This document shows, in pieces, positions 1 through 11,415 of a stretch of DNA of 64,000 nt. A program made the position numbers and the translations under genes. The stretch comes from Silene conica. Lineage: Eukaryota > Streptophyta > Magnoliopsida > Caryophyllales > Caryophyllaceae. Where the stretch lies: NCBI GenBank assembly GCA_029255685.2, contig CM055318.2:14265001-14329000 (forward strand), written 5' to 3'. The notes beneath the pieces are model-generated. The model saw nothing but the letters and a program-made list of their open reading frames with translations, ran no database searches and was not told the DNA's origin. Position 1 is the stretch's first letter; every line of letters starts with the position of its first letter.

Positions 1-382
1 GTCGCTATCTTGAGATGGTAGTGATCAATCACCTTGGATGGTCATAGCTGGGGATTTTTCATGCACGTAATGGTAATTTATGACAACAGGTATTTATGAC
101 AGATATTTCAATAAAAACTGCTTCTAGTTTCACAAGTAAAGCTTTTAGTTTCACAATTTATGACAACAGGTTTCACAATATAAGAAAACTTATTCTTCTG
201 TGAATGTCAGGTCTTCTTCTGTGAATCTAGAAGCCTATATTGTGAAACTAAGCATGTAATCTGTGAAACTAAGCCCCTAGTTTCACAGTATAAGCCCCTA
301 ATTTCACAGTATAAGCCCCTAGTTTCACAGTCTATAAAACCTAAACTACTTCCCCGCATCACGGACCCAAATATAAAGAAAA
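1..382. repeat. TTTCACA minisatellite, 3' flank of FRS gene
   Basis: Degenerate tandem repeat of about 20 bp built on TAGTTTCACAGTATAAGCCC. It lies just downstream (minus-strand sense) of the last FRS exon and runs to the window edge or near it. The same unit fills all three introns of that gene. Confidence 0.85.
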
Positions 383-472
383 CTATACATCTTCGTCTTC
401 CTCATCTTCTTCTTCTTCTTCTTCTTCTTCTTCTTCTTCTTCTTTTTCTTTTTCTTCTTCTGTTGTATCTCC

Positions 473-786
473 CTGAAACAAAATGAAACATTAAAATAAA
501 TACTTTTGAGACGTAACTTGCATTGCTTAAGTAATAAAAATTATACTTAAAATTAAAATCAACAATATAAGCCCCTAGTTTCACAATATAAGCCCCTAGT
601 TTCACAGTTTAAGGCCTAGGATTCACAATATTATAAACAACCTAAAATCAGCCCTTTATCAACAGGTTTCACAGTATAAGCCCTTAGTTTCACAGTATAA
701 GCCCCTAGTTTCACAGTATAAGCCCTTAGTTTCACAGTATAATAAACATGAATAAAAAAAAAATCAAGTAAAGGAATAATACATAC
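473..786. repeat. TTTCACA minisatellite filling FRS intron 3
   Basis: Repeats of GTTTCACAGTATAAGCCCC-type units occupy nearly the whole intron between the SWIM exon and the acidic-tail exon. Confidence 0.8.
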
Positions 787-2015
787 TTGATTCTCAGGAG
801 GATGCTCTTCAAAATCATATGGACAATTTCTTTTATCATGGTGTGACATTCGTTTACAATTAGCACACAACCTTTTTGGTTTTTTTGCTTTTATGATTGC
901 CTTATTTTTGCTACTGACCAGCCGCTTCCCGCTACCCTTGTTCTTAGAGAACTTAGGTGGTAAGACCTTTCCTTCTTTTGGAGCCTTGCAGTTTATAAGG
1001 ATTTCCAATTCTTGTTCTTTTGTCAAAACCTTTGGGTTTGGCTCCAACTTCTCTCGGAATTCTTTTACAAGCTTAGCAAATTCTCTCACATCAGACTCTT
1101 TTTTTCTTTTGAGGATCCCCACAGTTGCATAAATCTCAGACCACAACCGAGACATTCCAAATTTCGGGCTACTAGTAGGATTGTAGTTGTCCAAAAGATT
1201 TCCATTCGAAGCATAAATAGGGTTTCTAAGTGCATTCTTACTCCACCTACCCAAAATGTATTTCTCAGGTATTTCCTTAGTTTTACCCGAGCAAACCCAA
1301 ATGATGTGATAACATAGAATACCTCTCCGTTCAAATAGTTTACAGGAACATCTCACGTCCATTGTTCCTTTATTGTACTCAACTGCGTAGCTCTTTTTCT
1401 TGATCGCGTCTTCAACTATCAAAATCTCAGAGTTAGTTACAGGATCTGGTGGGGTGTATCCACCTACACTACACCCATTTATCGAGCCCTTAACCTCATT
1501 TTGAAAGTCATAGAAGACTTCATGTGTATATACTCTCGCTCCATGGGCTTCCCAGTTTGAACGATATAAGGTTTCAGGCATTGAATTATCACTCTGTGCT
1601 TCAAGAAGTTTTAGAGCATGCCTTTGTTGGTCGATAGCACTCTCAAACCTCATCCAAAACTCAACCAAGGTCCCATATTTATTCTCAAATCTTTTAAAAA
1701 AACTATTAGCACTCTCTGATCTCTGTGTGGTTCTTAAAATGTTACCCATCGGAACATTTCTGAAATACGCTGGTATCCATTTGTGTCTTTCAGCAAACTT
1801 TCCACTCAACCATATATTATCCTCTAACGAGAATTCTGTGATGACCTTAACCCAATTCTCCTCAAATTCCTAAGGTTCCATATCATTGCTCCAAACAACA
1901 TTGTTCAGACGTGATAAGAATTCAGTGTCTTTGCAAATTGTGCTCCCAACCTTGTCTGTTACTTTTTTCATAATGTGCCACATGCAAAACCGATGTCTTG
2001 CTGTTTTGAACACAA

Positions 2016-2429
2016 CTGCATGTAACAAAATAAGATTACTCAAAAAAATCATCCTCATTTATCAACAGGTTTCACAAATATAGACTTGTAGTTTCACAGA
2101 ATACGAATCCAGTTTCACAAGTTAAGCTTTTAGTTTCACAAGTTATGAACTCAAAAAATCAGGATCTTTTATCAACAGGTTTCACAATATAGCCATCTAG
2201 TTTCACAAAATAAGGATCTAGTTTCACTGCCTAAGCTTCTAGTTTCACAAGTTAAGAATTCAAAAAATCAGGCTGATTTTTCAACAGGTTTCACAATATG
2301 GCCTTCCAGATTCACAGTATAAGGATCTAGTTTCACTTCATAAGCATGTAGTTTCACAGTTTTTGCATCTTCAGCTTCAAGTTTCACAAGTTAAGAAAAC
2401 TAGAAAAATTGCACGATATAAAAACATAC
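2016..2429. repeat. TTTCACA minisatellite filling FRS intron 2
   Basis: Same repeat family, with units reading TAGTTTCACAAGTTAAGC or TAGTTTCACAAAATAAGG. It is bounded by the donor GTATGT (2429) and the acceptor ATGCAG (2016) on the minus strand. Confidence 0.8.
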
Positions 2430-3591
2430 CAGGGAACGCCTTTTTTATTCCTGCATCTTGGTCAGTGATAATGTAATTAGGTTCTTTTCCACCCATTGAT
2501 TTCAGAAATTGCTGAAACGCCCAGATAAATGTTTCATCGTCTTCATGATCTAAAAGAGCGCATGCAAATGTTATTGACTTTTTATGATGGTCAATGCCAG
2601 TGAAAGGGGTGAATATCATGTTATATTTGTTAGTGCCATAGGTTGGATCGAATGAAATTGCATCACCAAACACTGAGTAACATCTCTTTGCCTCAGCATC
2701 TGTCCAAAAAATCCTTGTCAAAGCTTTCTCAGAATCAATTTCATACACAAATTCTAACCCTTTTGTGTCACGGAGGGTTTCCAAACGTGAGATAAACATG
2801 TCTCCATCCTTACTCTTAATGAAACACTTCAAATCCCGTTGGAAATTCTTGAATTGTGAAAGGGAAGCCCCCACATTTTCGAACCCTTCGACTTGCTCTT
2901 TGCATAGCTGGTGTTAAGCTAGCCCCAACATTAACTCTTGAATTCTGGACAATCATTTGCTTATGAAATTCATTCATATTTGCTGCAAGTTTATCAAATT
3001 CCCTATTCTTTACAAAGGTCATTGGGTGATTGTGACCCTCATGAAATTGTTCAACGATGTACTTGTTATAATGGAACTTGTATTTGACCATTGCACGACA
3101 ACCCCACCTTCTAATTTTGGTTGTTCTTGTAAATGCTTGCTTATTTGAACTTTCAGCCTCATCTCCTTCAGTTCCCTTCACACCAGTTTTTGGTTTTGCA
3201 CTTTTTCCAATATTTGAACCAGTTTCAGAACCAGTTTCACTTGCAACAGTTTCAAGAGGTCTTCCCTTCCTCTTATTATGGCCTTCACGATTACAAACAA
3301 TGGCTTTAGTTCAAATATTACCATCACGAAACCTCTTCGTTGTAGATTTCCTAGCTTCAAAACCACAAGCAGTAGCATACACTTGATAGAATGTCATTGC
3401 CGACTGTAGATCTAAAAATAACTTCCCAACAGTAGGTGTAATATCTTCTGCAACTCTGACAATCCATTCCTCACTACCACCCGGTGTGTGATTCACCAAA
3501 GTAATAGGCGTACCAACCGGTACTGTAGGTGTGGATTGTGCTGTTAATATTGTAGAAACCTCTCCGTTGGTGTTGAAAATGGAATCAGTAC

Positions 3592-4147
3592 CTATATAAA
3601 GTCAAAACATATAAACTAAATCAGCCTTTTTTTTTATCAGGTTTCACAATGTAAGTTTCACAGATTAAGCATCTAGTTTCACAGATTAAGCCTCTAGTTT
3701 CACAGATTAAGCATCTAGTTTCACAGATTAAGCATTTAGTTTCACAATATAAAAAGACTAAACAAAATCAGACTTTTTAATAAGCATGGTTTCACAATAT
3801 CAGCTTCTAGTTTCACAGTTTATTTTGCCTAGGATTCACAATATAAGAAAGCTAAACTAAATCAACCTTTTTTAATCAGGTTTCACAATGTAAGCTTATA
3901 GTTTCACTGTTTAAGCTTCTAGTTTCACAATATTCATAAACTTGAATTAAGTCCTATATTCACAAAATAACCCCCTAGTTTCAGCCTTTTTATAATCACA
4001 ATACAATAGTCATAAACTTCAATAGGTCCTACATTCACAAAATAAGGTCCTACATTCACGAAATACAAAAAGTGATCCATATATTCAACAAAATTGAGCA
4101 GAAATTGAATCAGAAAACAATAATGTAAACGACAAAAAACGACATAC
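3592..4147. repeat. TTTCACA minisatellite filling FRS intron 1
   Basis: Same repeat family. Several adjacent copies of TAGTTTCACAGATTAAGC near 3660-3740 are almost identical, which suggests recent local expansion. Copies degrade towards 4050. Confidence 0.8.
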
Positions 4148-4199
4148 CTGATTCAATAGTAATATTATCATCAACCGTGGTGATATCTAGATTCTCCAT

Positions 4200-4736
4200 T
4201 GCTATTAGAGCTGCAAAATAATCGAAAATAATGTCATAAGTAGTATGAACTCGAGAGGTAAAGAAAATCGTGAGAAAAATTGATCAAATTCGAACAATCG
4301 CATGAAATTCGAACAATCGTTGAAAATTCGAAGAATCAAATTATCAAAATACCTGAAAATTAGTCTTAATCTTCTTCCAAAATCAATTGAATTGAATTTG
4401 TATGTTGCTTTGATGGAATTTACGAACAATCAGAGTACCAAATCGATTTTGCGTTGAATTTGAGTTTTTTTTTTTGTCATAAAGAGTTTTCTAGGTTGGA
4501 AGAGAGAGAGTGTATTTTGGGTTGGGTTTAATTATGTTTTTAATATTTTTAGTGAGAGAAAGTTTTTTTGGCCCAAATGACAAGATTTGGTTTGACCCTA
4601 ATTTTCAGCCCACATTGAATAATTCGCAAGGGAAGTCGGCCCAACAGCATTAGCAAACGTGAATTTGGCCCAAACAGGTTATGGATGCGTGAGGTTCGGT
4701 GGCCTCACCGTAAGAGGCGGCCTCACGTGATCCGGC

Positions 4737-4739
<3 letters not shown>
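4200..4739. other. Upstream region of the FRS gene
   Basis: AT-rich leader and promoter region of the minus-strand FRS gene. No convincing TATA box was chosen. At 4689-4730 there is a small set of GTGAGG and CCTCAC inverted copies around GGCCTCACGTGA, next to the copia end. No gene is seen. Confidence 0.4.

Positions 4740-4820
<81 letters not shown>
4740..4820. repeat. (AT)n microsatellite
   Basis: About 80 bp of pure AT dinucleotide at the outer edge of the copia element. A shorter AT tract sits at the matching place in the other end repeat (10101-10131). Confidence 0.95.
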
Positions 4821-4824
<4 letters not shown>

Positions 4825-5157
4825 CTTTTTTATTTAGATAAGATGATAAGTTTGTTATGTATACCAACAAACCAATTGACAAATAACCGCAAAGATAACC
4901 GCCATGCACAAATTACATGCAAAGTCACGTGTAATATGTATGTCAATCTCGAGTATATAATTCCGATACGGAATATAATATACTACAACACTTTAAAAGT
5001 GTCCCTTATCTACTTTAACCATGAACTCGATAATTACGATTATATGAGCGTACCCTCCGTACTCTCTGACTCACATTATATCGATTCCGAGTTCAAACCA
5101 ATTTTGACACGAAAACCCGAATACACTTAAATGACCTTGTGATCAAAATCACTAACA
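4821..5157 (-). repeat. 3' LTR of the copia element (shared part)
   Basis: On the minus strand it begins TGTTAGTGATTTTGATC, directly after a G-rich polypurine tract (5158-5171). About 337 bp are near-identical to 10131-10467. Beyond the AT tract the two ends no longer match. Confidence 0.85.
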
Positions 5158-8100
5158 TTCCTCCCCCATTTAAGTGTACCCCTTGTTTCCAAATAAAACA
5201 ACAAAGTAAACAAATCTATGCATAAATGAAAGTGTCCCGAGGATTGAACTTCCACATTAGTATATTACACATTCCAAATATTCGAGAATCAAGGTGTCCC
5301 ACGGATTGAACCTTTCAACCCATATTGAATACATGAAGATAACATACACATGCATAGACTCAATAAACTCTTAAAGTTACAAACTTGACACTATTGACCG
5401 CCTTGTGTCCATATCCTTTCATGAGAGTATAGGAAGCCAAGTCCAAGCCTCTTGAAGCGGCTACATTTCACGCTCACATAGGTAAATCTTTCATCGTGCA
5501 CCTGCAAAATGCACTTTGTCAAAGATTTTATTAAGAAGTTTTTAAACTTCAACCTCTTGTCATGCAGGTCATGCACATACCTTTCGGGATTATAACATGT
5601 GCCTCAATCTTCCACAATAAGCCTTCCACATTGAACTTAGCCTCTAAAATATGTTAGAGGGAAGTTGGGTATCTTATCATAAAGATCTAGATGGACTTTA
5701 AACCCATACCGATTACCGACTTTAAAACCAAGTCCTTAGCTAATCCCTTCGTCAAGTGATCAGCTAAATTATGATGTGTTCTCACGAAATCAACGGAAAT
5801 AACCCCATGAGTAATCAACTCACGTACCGCGCTATGTCTAACACCAAGGTGTCTAGACTTTCCGTTGTAAACTTCACTATAGGCCTTAGCTAAAGTAGCT
5901 GAACTATCACAATGGATAGATATAGGAGGAATAGGTCTTGGCCAAACCGGAATTTCATAAACCAAATTCCTTAACCATTCCGCCTCTTTACCGGCCGCAG
6001 CTAAAGCAATGAATTCCGACTCCATAGTCGAACTTGTTATACAAGTTTGCTTCTTAGAAGCCCATGAGATAGCTCCTCCACCAAGTAAGAACACCCATCC
6101 ACTAGTAGATGAATGATCCTCCATGTTGGTGATCCAACTAGCATCGGAATATCCTTCTAAAACCGAAGGAAATCCGACATAGTTCAAACCATAATCCATG
6201 GTTTGTTTCAAATACCTCAATACACGTTTTACCGCAATCCAATGCTCAAGACTAGGATTACTTGTGTATCTACTCAACTTGCCAACGGCAAAGGCGATAT
6301 CTGGTCTTGTGCTTGTCATAGCATACATCAAACACCCAATCACTTGAGAGTACTCAAATTGTGAAATAGCTTCACCTTTATTAGGCATAAGCTTAACACT
6401 AGGATCCATTGGAGTGTTAACCGGAGAACAATTTCCATGATTAAATTTCTTTAACACTTTCTCAATATAGTGAGATTGTGTCAAAGAGAATCCCATGTTC
6501 TCACGCTTGATCTTTATACCAAGTATCACATCCGCCTCACCCATGTCTTTCATGGCAAAACTTGATGACAAAAAGGCCTTAGTAAGGTCTACTTGACTTT
6601 GGTTGGTACCAAAGATCAACATGTCATCCACATATAGACAAATAATGACTCCATTACCGTTGTCATCAAATTTGCTATACACACATTTATCAGACTAATT
6701 TAGTCTATACCCATTAGATAAAACAACCTCATCAAACTTATGATGCCATTGTTTAGGAGCTTGTTTAAGTCCATACAATGATTTGATTAACTTACAAACC
6801 TTATGCTCATTACTTGGCATAATAAATCCTCCCGGTTGTTTCATATACACCTCCTCTTTAAGCTCACCATTCAAGAACGCTGTCTTGACATCCATTTGAT
6901 GGATCACTAGATTATTAATTGCAGCAAGAGCAATCAATAATCTAATAGTAGTAATGCGAGCAACGGGAGCATAGGTATCGAAATAATCAATCCCTTCCTT
7001 TTGTCTAAAGCCTTGGATAACCAATCTAGCTTTAAACTTGTCGATAGAACCATCAACTTTCATCTTCTTTTTGAAGATCCACTTGCAACCCAATGGTTTA
7101 CAACCACGAGGTAAATCCGCAAGCACCCAAGTGTTATTGCCCATTATGGAATCCATTTCATCATTCACAACCTCTTTCCAAAAGGAAGAGTCATGAGACC
7201 TCATTGCCTCATCAAATGTCTTAGGGTCCTCATCAATGTGAAAACAATATGGATAATAGTTTTCACATCCATCCCTTGAACCTTCAACCAAATAGGTATG
7301 AAAATCGGGACCAAAGGATTTAGCAATCTTTTTCCTCTTACTTCTACGAATTCCAGGTGTTACTTCTTGAGTTGTGACATTGTCACTTCCCTCAATAGCT
7401 CCACTAGAACTAGGTACTAGATCCTTTGGCTTCGGCATTGATGAGAAACGACTCTCATCAAATATCGCATCCCTTGACTCAATTACGGTGTGAACCGAAA
7501 CAGAATCATTAGGTTCAATTACATAGAACCTATAAGCCTTTGAATGCGCAGCATATCCAATGAATATGCAATCGATGCCCCTTTCCCCCAAGGTTTTAAT
7601 CTTGGGATCGGGTAGTCTCACAACAGCCCGACAACCCCAAACTCGAAGATAATTCAAGCTTGGTTTCTTTTTGTACCAAAGTTCATATGAAGTATCTTTA
7701 TTCCTTTTGTTAGGAATCCTATTTAACAAATAGCAAGCCGTTAACATGGTTTCACCCCAAAATCCGTCACTCAAATCCGAGTAAGACAACATGGAATTAA
7801 CCATTTCTTTTAGGACTATATTCTTTCTTTCCGCTACACCATTTAATTGTGGTGTATAGGGAGGAGACACTTCATGAATGATACCACTTGACTCAAAATA
7901 CAATGGGTCATAATATTCACCACCTCTATCGGAACACAACCTTTTAATCAAACCCGATTGTTGCAATTCCACTTTATTTTTAAAGACATTAAACTTATCA
8001 ATTGTCTCATCTTTAGCATGGAGTAAATATATGTAACAAAACCGACTATAGTCATCAATAAAAGTCACTACATATTTTTTACCACCTAAAGACGGATAAT

Positions 8101-9682
8101 TGCGAAAATCACATAAATCACTATGAATAAGTTCAAGCACATGTGAGATCCTAGATATATTACCAAATGATTGCCTTGTGATTTTTGTCAACATACAAGT
8201 ATTACACTTGTTAATGTTCATGTTAAAAGATGGAATTAGACCATCTTTAGACATAGTTTCCAATCTTTTATAATGTACATGTCCTAGTCTCACATGCCAA
8301 AGATATGAAGTATCATCCATAGAGGAAGCAATAAATATTGAACTTTCATTTGGAACAACATTCAACATAAACATGCCATTGCAAAAATAACCAAATCCAA
8401 TAAACAAACCATGCTTAGATAACACATACTTATTAGATTCATACACTTGTTTATAACCAAGTTTGCATAAACAACTACCGGATACAAGGTTCTTTCTAAT
8501 TCCGGGTACATGTAATACATTATTTAAATTTACAACAGCATTTGCGGAACTAAATTCCAACACCACCGTGCCACGGCCAACAATAGGAGCGGTAGACTCG
8601 TTGCCCATATAAAGAACGGATCCATCCTTCACTAGTTCATAGTCCTTGAACCAATGTCGATCCTTACAAACATGATTTGTTGCACCCGAGTCTATCCACC
8701 ATGCCACTACATCATCCTGCACATAAAATGCTTCAGAAATTAGTGGTACATAATTCACAACCGAACTAAAACCATAGTCTAAAATCTGACCTTGATTAGT
8801 GGGTGGACCTTGGTCATTAGACCCTTGTCCTCTTTGGCTAGTACTTGCATCATTGTTCTTTTTGTGCTTCCTAACCTTGCAATTTGCTTTCAAATGCTCG
8901 GTCTTTCCACAAATCCAACAAGCACCTTTTGGTGCCTTGTTAGACTCATCATTGGTGTTGTTAAAAGAGCGTTTTTTACCCTTAAACTTGTTATAGGAAC
9001 CCTCTCCCTTTTCCATCATATTGACAGAAGAGGATCCCATCATAACATCCTTACCTTTACCCTTGCCATTATCTTGCGCCCTTAGAGATTCCTCTATACG
9101 CAAATGGCTACCAAGTTGAACAAGAGACAACTCTTCCTTTTTATGTTTCAACATATGCTTAAAATCCTTCCAAGAAAGAGGCAACTTGTCTATAATACTA
9201 GACACCGAGATAGATTCATTCATCTCCATTTTATGTTGTGCAAATTGTCCCAAAATTCGGAGCAATTTATTGTATTATTCCATAACCGGTCTAGTATCAA
9301 CCATTTTATAATTCATAAAATTTCCAACAAGAAACTTCTTACTAGAAGCATCCTCATCCATATATTTCGACTCAAGTTGATTCCACAAATCTTTAGCGGA
9401 CTCTACATTTTGATAAATGTCAAAAAGAGAGTCGGACATACCGTTCAAGATGTGACCGCGGCATATATAGTCATCATTTTCCCACTTGTTTTTCTTTCGT
9501 TGAATTTCCGCAAGAGTTTCATCTCCAACAATTTCCGGCATAGGAGTACTCAACACATACAAAACCTTCAAAGCGGTGAGAAGGAAGTGCATCTTCTTTT
9601 GCCAACGACGGAAATCAACACCCTCAAATTTCTCCAACTTTCCAAACTTGCTTGTCATCTCTTTGATTGAATCCATTTCCAA

Positions 9683-10095
9683 TGAAGTAAATACTCTAAG
9701 AATGTTGTAGTTTTTGTATTACAAAGGATTACAAACTAGTAACTAATAGAACCAAAGGCACTAAAAACAGAAATGAAAACAATAAGACGGTATATTACAC
9801 CCAATCGAATCGTGTTGAACACACTTTCCTTAGAGTATTTCGACCCTATAGCCTTCGGGTTACACGAAATCTCTGTAGGATAAGACGATTCCTTAGTCTT
9901 AAGGCAAGAACTAAGAACAAATAAACAATAAGAGACTTTTGTTTTACGTGTTTTTGTCAAAATCAGAATGTTTAATGTCAAAACATAAACTTTTTCCTCT
10001 GTTTTCTTTTTGCTTTTTCGTCAAAAATTGGAAGTTAGAGACTTTTGCATATTGGTTTGTTTGTTTCGTATGTTTTTTTAACCAACACAACTTCC

Positions 10096-10135
<40 letters not shown>

Positions 10136-10467
10136 CTTTTTTATTTAGATAAGATGATAAGTTTGTTATGTATACCAACAAACCAATTGACAAATAACCG
10201 CAAAGATACCGCCGTGCACAAATTACATGCAAAGTCACGTGTAATATGTATGTCAATCCCCAGTATATAATTCCGATACGGAATATAATATACTACAACA
10301 CTTTAAAAGTGTCCCTTATCTACTTTAACCATGAACTCGATAATTACGATTATATGAGCGTACCCTCCGTACTCTCCGACTCACATTATATCGATTCCGA
10401 GTTCAAACCAATTTTGACACGAAAACCCGAATACACTTAAATGACCTTGTGATCAAAATCACTAACA
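9683..10467 (-). repeat. 5' LTR of the copia element
   Basis: Begins TGTTAGTGATTTTGATC at 10467. The first 337 bp match the 3' LTR. The inner end is placed at 9683 (ends in CA just before the gag start) with low precision. No classical tRNA-Met primer site is recognised there. Confidence 0.65.
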
Positions 10468-10884
10468 TTATATATAACCATTTTAACTATAAAATGATCG
10501 CATATAACTTGTCTGATACCTTCATATGAAAATGAGCATTTGAAGAGAGGCTTGAATTTTCTGAGCCATACTACCTTATTCGAATCCTTTAAAGTCGTCC
10601 AACTATCAACATTTAACAATTAACATAACAAAAGAAGTGTTACAGAAACATGCTTTAGTTTAATGTTGTTCAACTCCTCAATTGAATATACACCTAACAT
10701 TGAAATCTCACTCTATGAATTATGATGACGACATTAAGTTGCTATACCTAAGTTTCCTCGCAATAATATTTGTATGTCTTGCATAGGTGAGAAGGTAAAC
10801 AACATGGCTAAACATTTCAACTTACGAACCCAGCTATATTTACACATATCATCTATTAGCCGTCATCGTCTCGAGTTCAAATCC
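10468..10884. other. Upstream unit of the proline-rich gene array
   Basis: No gene. The stretch near 10640-10710 (a high-oxygen-free motif around GTTGTTCAACTCC, then AATTGAATAT) recurs at about 12940, 14805, 16385 and 18835 ahead of the other array members. It marks the start of the tandemly duplicated unit. Confidence 0.6.
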
Positions 10885-10892
10885 TATAAGTA
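10885..10892 (+). promoter_or_regulatory. TATA box of proline-rich gene 1
   Basis: TATAAGTA, 108 bp before the ATG, within a block (CGAGTTCAAATCC upstream, TTGAAACTTGCTGCA downstream) conserved in all array members. Confidence 0.65.
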
Positions 10893-10992
10893 CGCATTTG
10901 AAACTTGCTGCATTTCCAACTCAAATTAAACACAACTCACCTTCTAATTCTCTCCTAACAGTTTCAAGTTCAACACACCCAAATACCAAACA

Positions 10993-11415
10993 ATGGCCAC
11001 TACCAAGCTCTACTTCCTCTGCTTCATCATGGCTATGTCAATGTTCACCATTGACGTCTCTGCTGTTCGCCATCTCCTTCAAACTGGAACGTCAATCCCG
11101 TCACTCCCTAAGCCAAATACAACACTTCCCCCACTTCCCAGTATTCCCACAATCCCATCTTTGCCCAAAGCTACCAAAGCTACCTTGCCCCCACTACCCG
11201 CTAACCCTTTCCCAACCATGCCCAAAGCCGCCCTCCCCCCACTGCCTGCAGGCACTCAAATCCCGTCTCTACCGAACATGCCATCAATTCCAAAAGCCAC
11301 TCTGCCACCACTCCCTGCCAATATGCCCACAATTCCAAACTTCCCAACTTCACTTCCTAACATTCCCTTCAACATTCCTAATGTCCCTTTCTTTTCCCCA
11401 CCACCTTCAAACTAG
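10993..11415 (+). CDS. Secreted proline-rich PELPK-like protein 1
   Basis: 140-residue intronless protein. Residues 1-24 form a signal peptide (MATTKLYFLCFIMAMSMF...) with likely cleavage before VRHLLQ. The mature part is a run of short proline-rich units of the type LPPLP, IPSLPK and KATLPPLPAN, ending FFSPPPSN. The (A/V)RHLLQ start and repeated P-x-LPK units recall the PELPK1 family of cell-wall proteins in Arabidopsis. A wall or apoplast role is therefore likely, with prolines as possible hydroxylation sites. The assignment rests on composition and motif, not on an alignment. It is first in a tandem array. The start is the only ATG that gives a signal peptide, and it is conserved between paralogues. 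Confidence 0.85.
   Translation: MATTKLYFLCFIMAMSMFTIDVSAVRHLLQTGTSIPSLPKPNTTLPPLPSIPTIPSLPKATKATLPPLPANPFPTMPKAALPPLPAGTQIPSLPNMPSIPKATLPPLPANMPTIPNFPTSLPNIPFNIPNVPFFSPPPSN

Larger units (their letters stand above)
383..4199 (-). pseudogene. FAR1-RELATED SEQUENCE (FRS) / Mutator transposase-like gene, disabled
   Basis: FRS proteins are Mutator transposase derivatives that act as nuclear DNA-binding transcription regulators. Four exons are visible with GT..AG borders: 4199-4148 (starts MENLDITTVDD), 3591-2430, 2015-787 and 472-383. In order they encode a FAR1 DNA-binding domain (GFEARKSTTKR, then WGCRAMVKY and EGHNHPM), a MULE transposase core (FDPTYGTNKYNM, TDQDAGIKKAFP, then RHRFCMWHIMKK), a SWIM zinc finger (VRCSCKLFERRGILCYHI) and an acidic glutamate-run tail coded by a GAA/GAG microsatellite. 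Three lesions are seen in the coding frame: a TGA near 3311, a frame change near 2875 and a TAG near 1870. Splice sites and domain order are otherwise intact, so the decay is recent. The gene could be a domesticated FRS gene or a transposon copy; no terminal inverted repeats were found. Confidence 0.85.
4741..10467 (-). mobile_element. Ty1/copia LTR retrotransposon, broken
   Basis: Fossil LTR element of the Ty1/copia superfamily on the minus strand. Parts in order: gag with a CCHC zinc knuckle (CWICGKTEHLKANC, near 8.9 kb), aspartic protease (WWIDSGATNHVC, near 8.7 kb), integrase (8.3-7.6 kb), reverse transcriptase (YVDDMLIF, near 6.6 kb) and RNase H (6.2-5.7 kb). The order protease, integrase, RT, RNase H defines copia rather than gypsy. 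End repeats are present and a purine-rich tract lies directly before the 3' repeat. The coding region is broken at about two places. The end repeats differ at only about five sites over roughly 340 bp. With usual plant clocks this gives an age below about one million years (inference). Confidence 0.93.

Noticed and set aside
402-605. Open frame ending in a long Arg run
   Set aside because: It reads the GAA/CTT microsatellite and the TTTCACA repeat in the wrong frame; the true exon at 383-472 uses the Glu frame.
1-4100. Regular short repeats (TTTCACA) that look CRISPR-like
   Set aside because: Units are degenerate, spacers are themselves repeats, the genome is a plant, and the blocks sit in introns of an FRS gene.
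8792-9670. Plus-strand open frames across the copia element
   Set aside because: Antisense shadows of the element's gag region.
10872-10884. B-box-like word GAGTTCAAATCC ahead of each array TATA box
   Set aside because: No A box or tRNA-like fold nearby; the word is part of the conserved Pol II promoter block.
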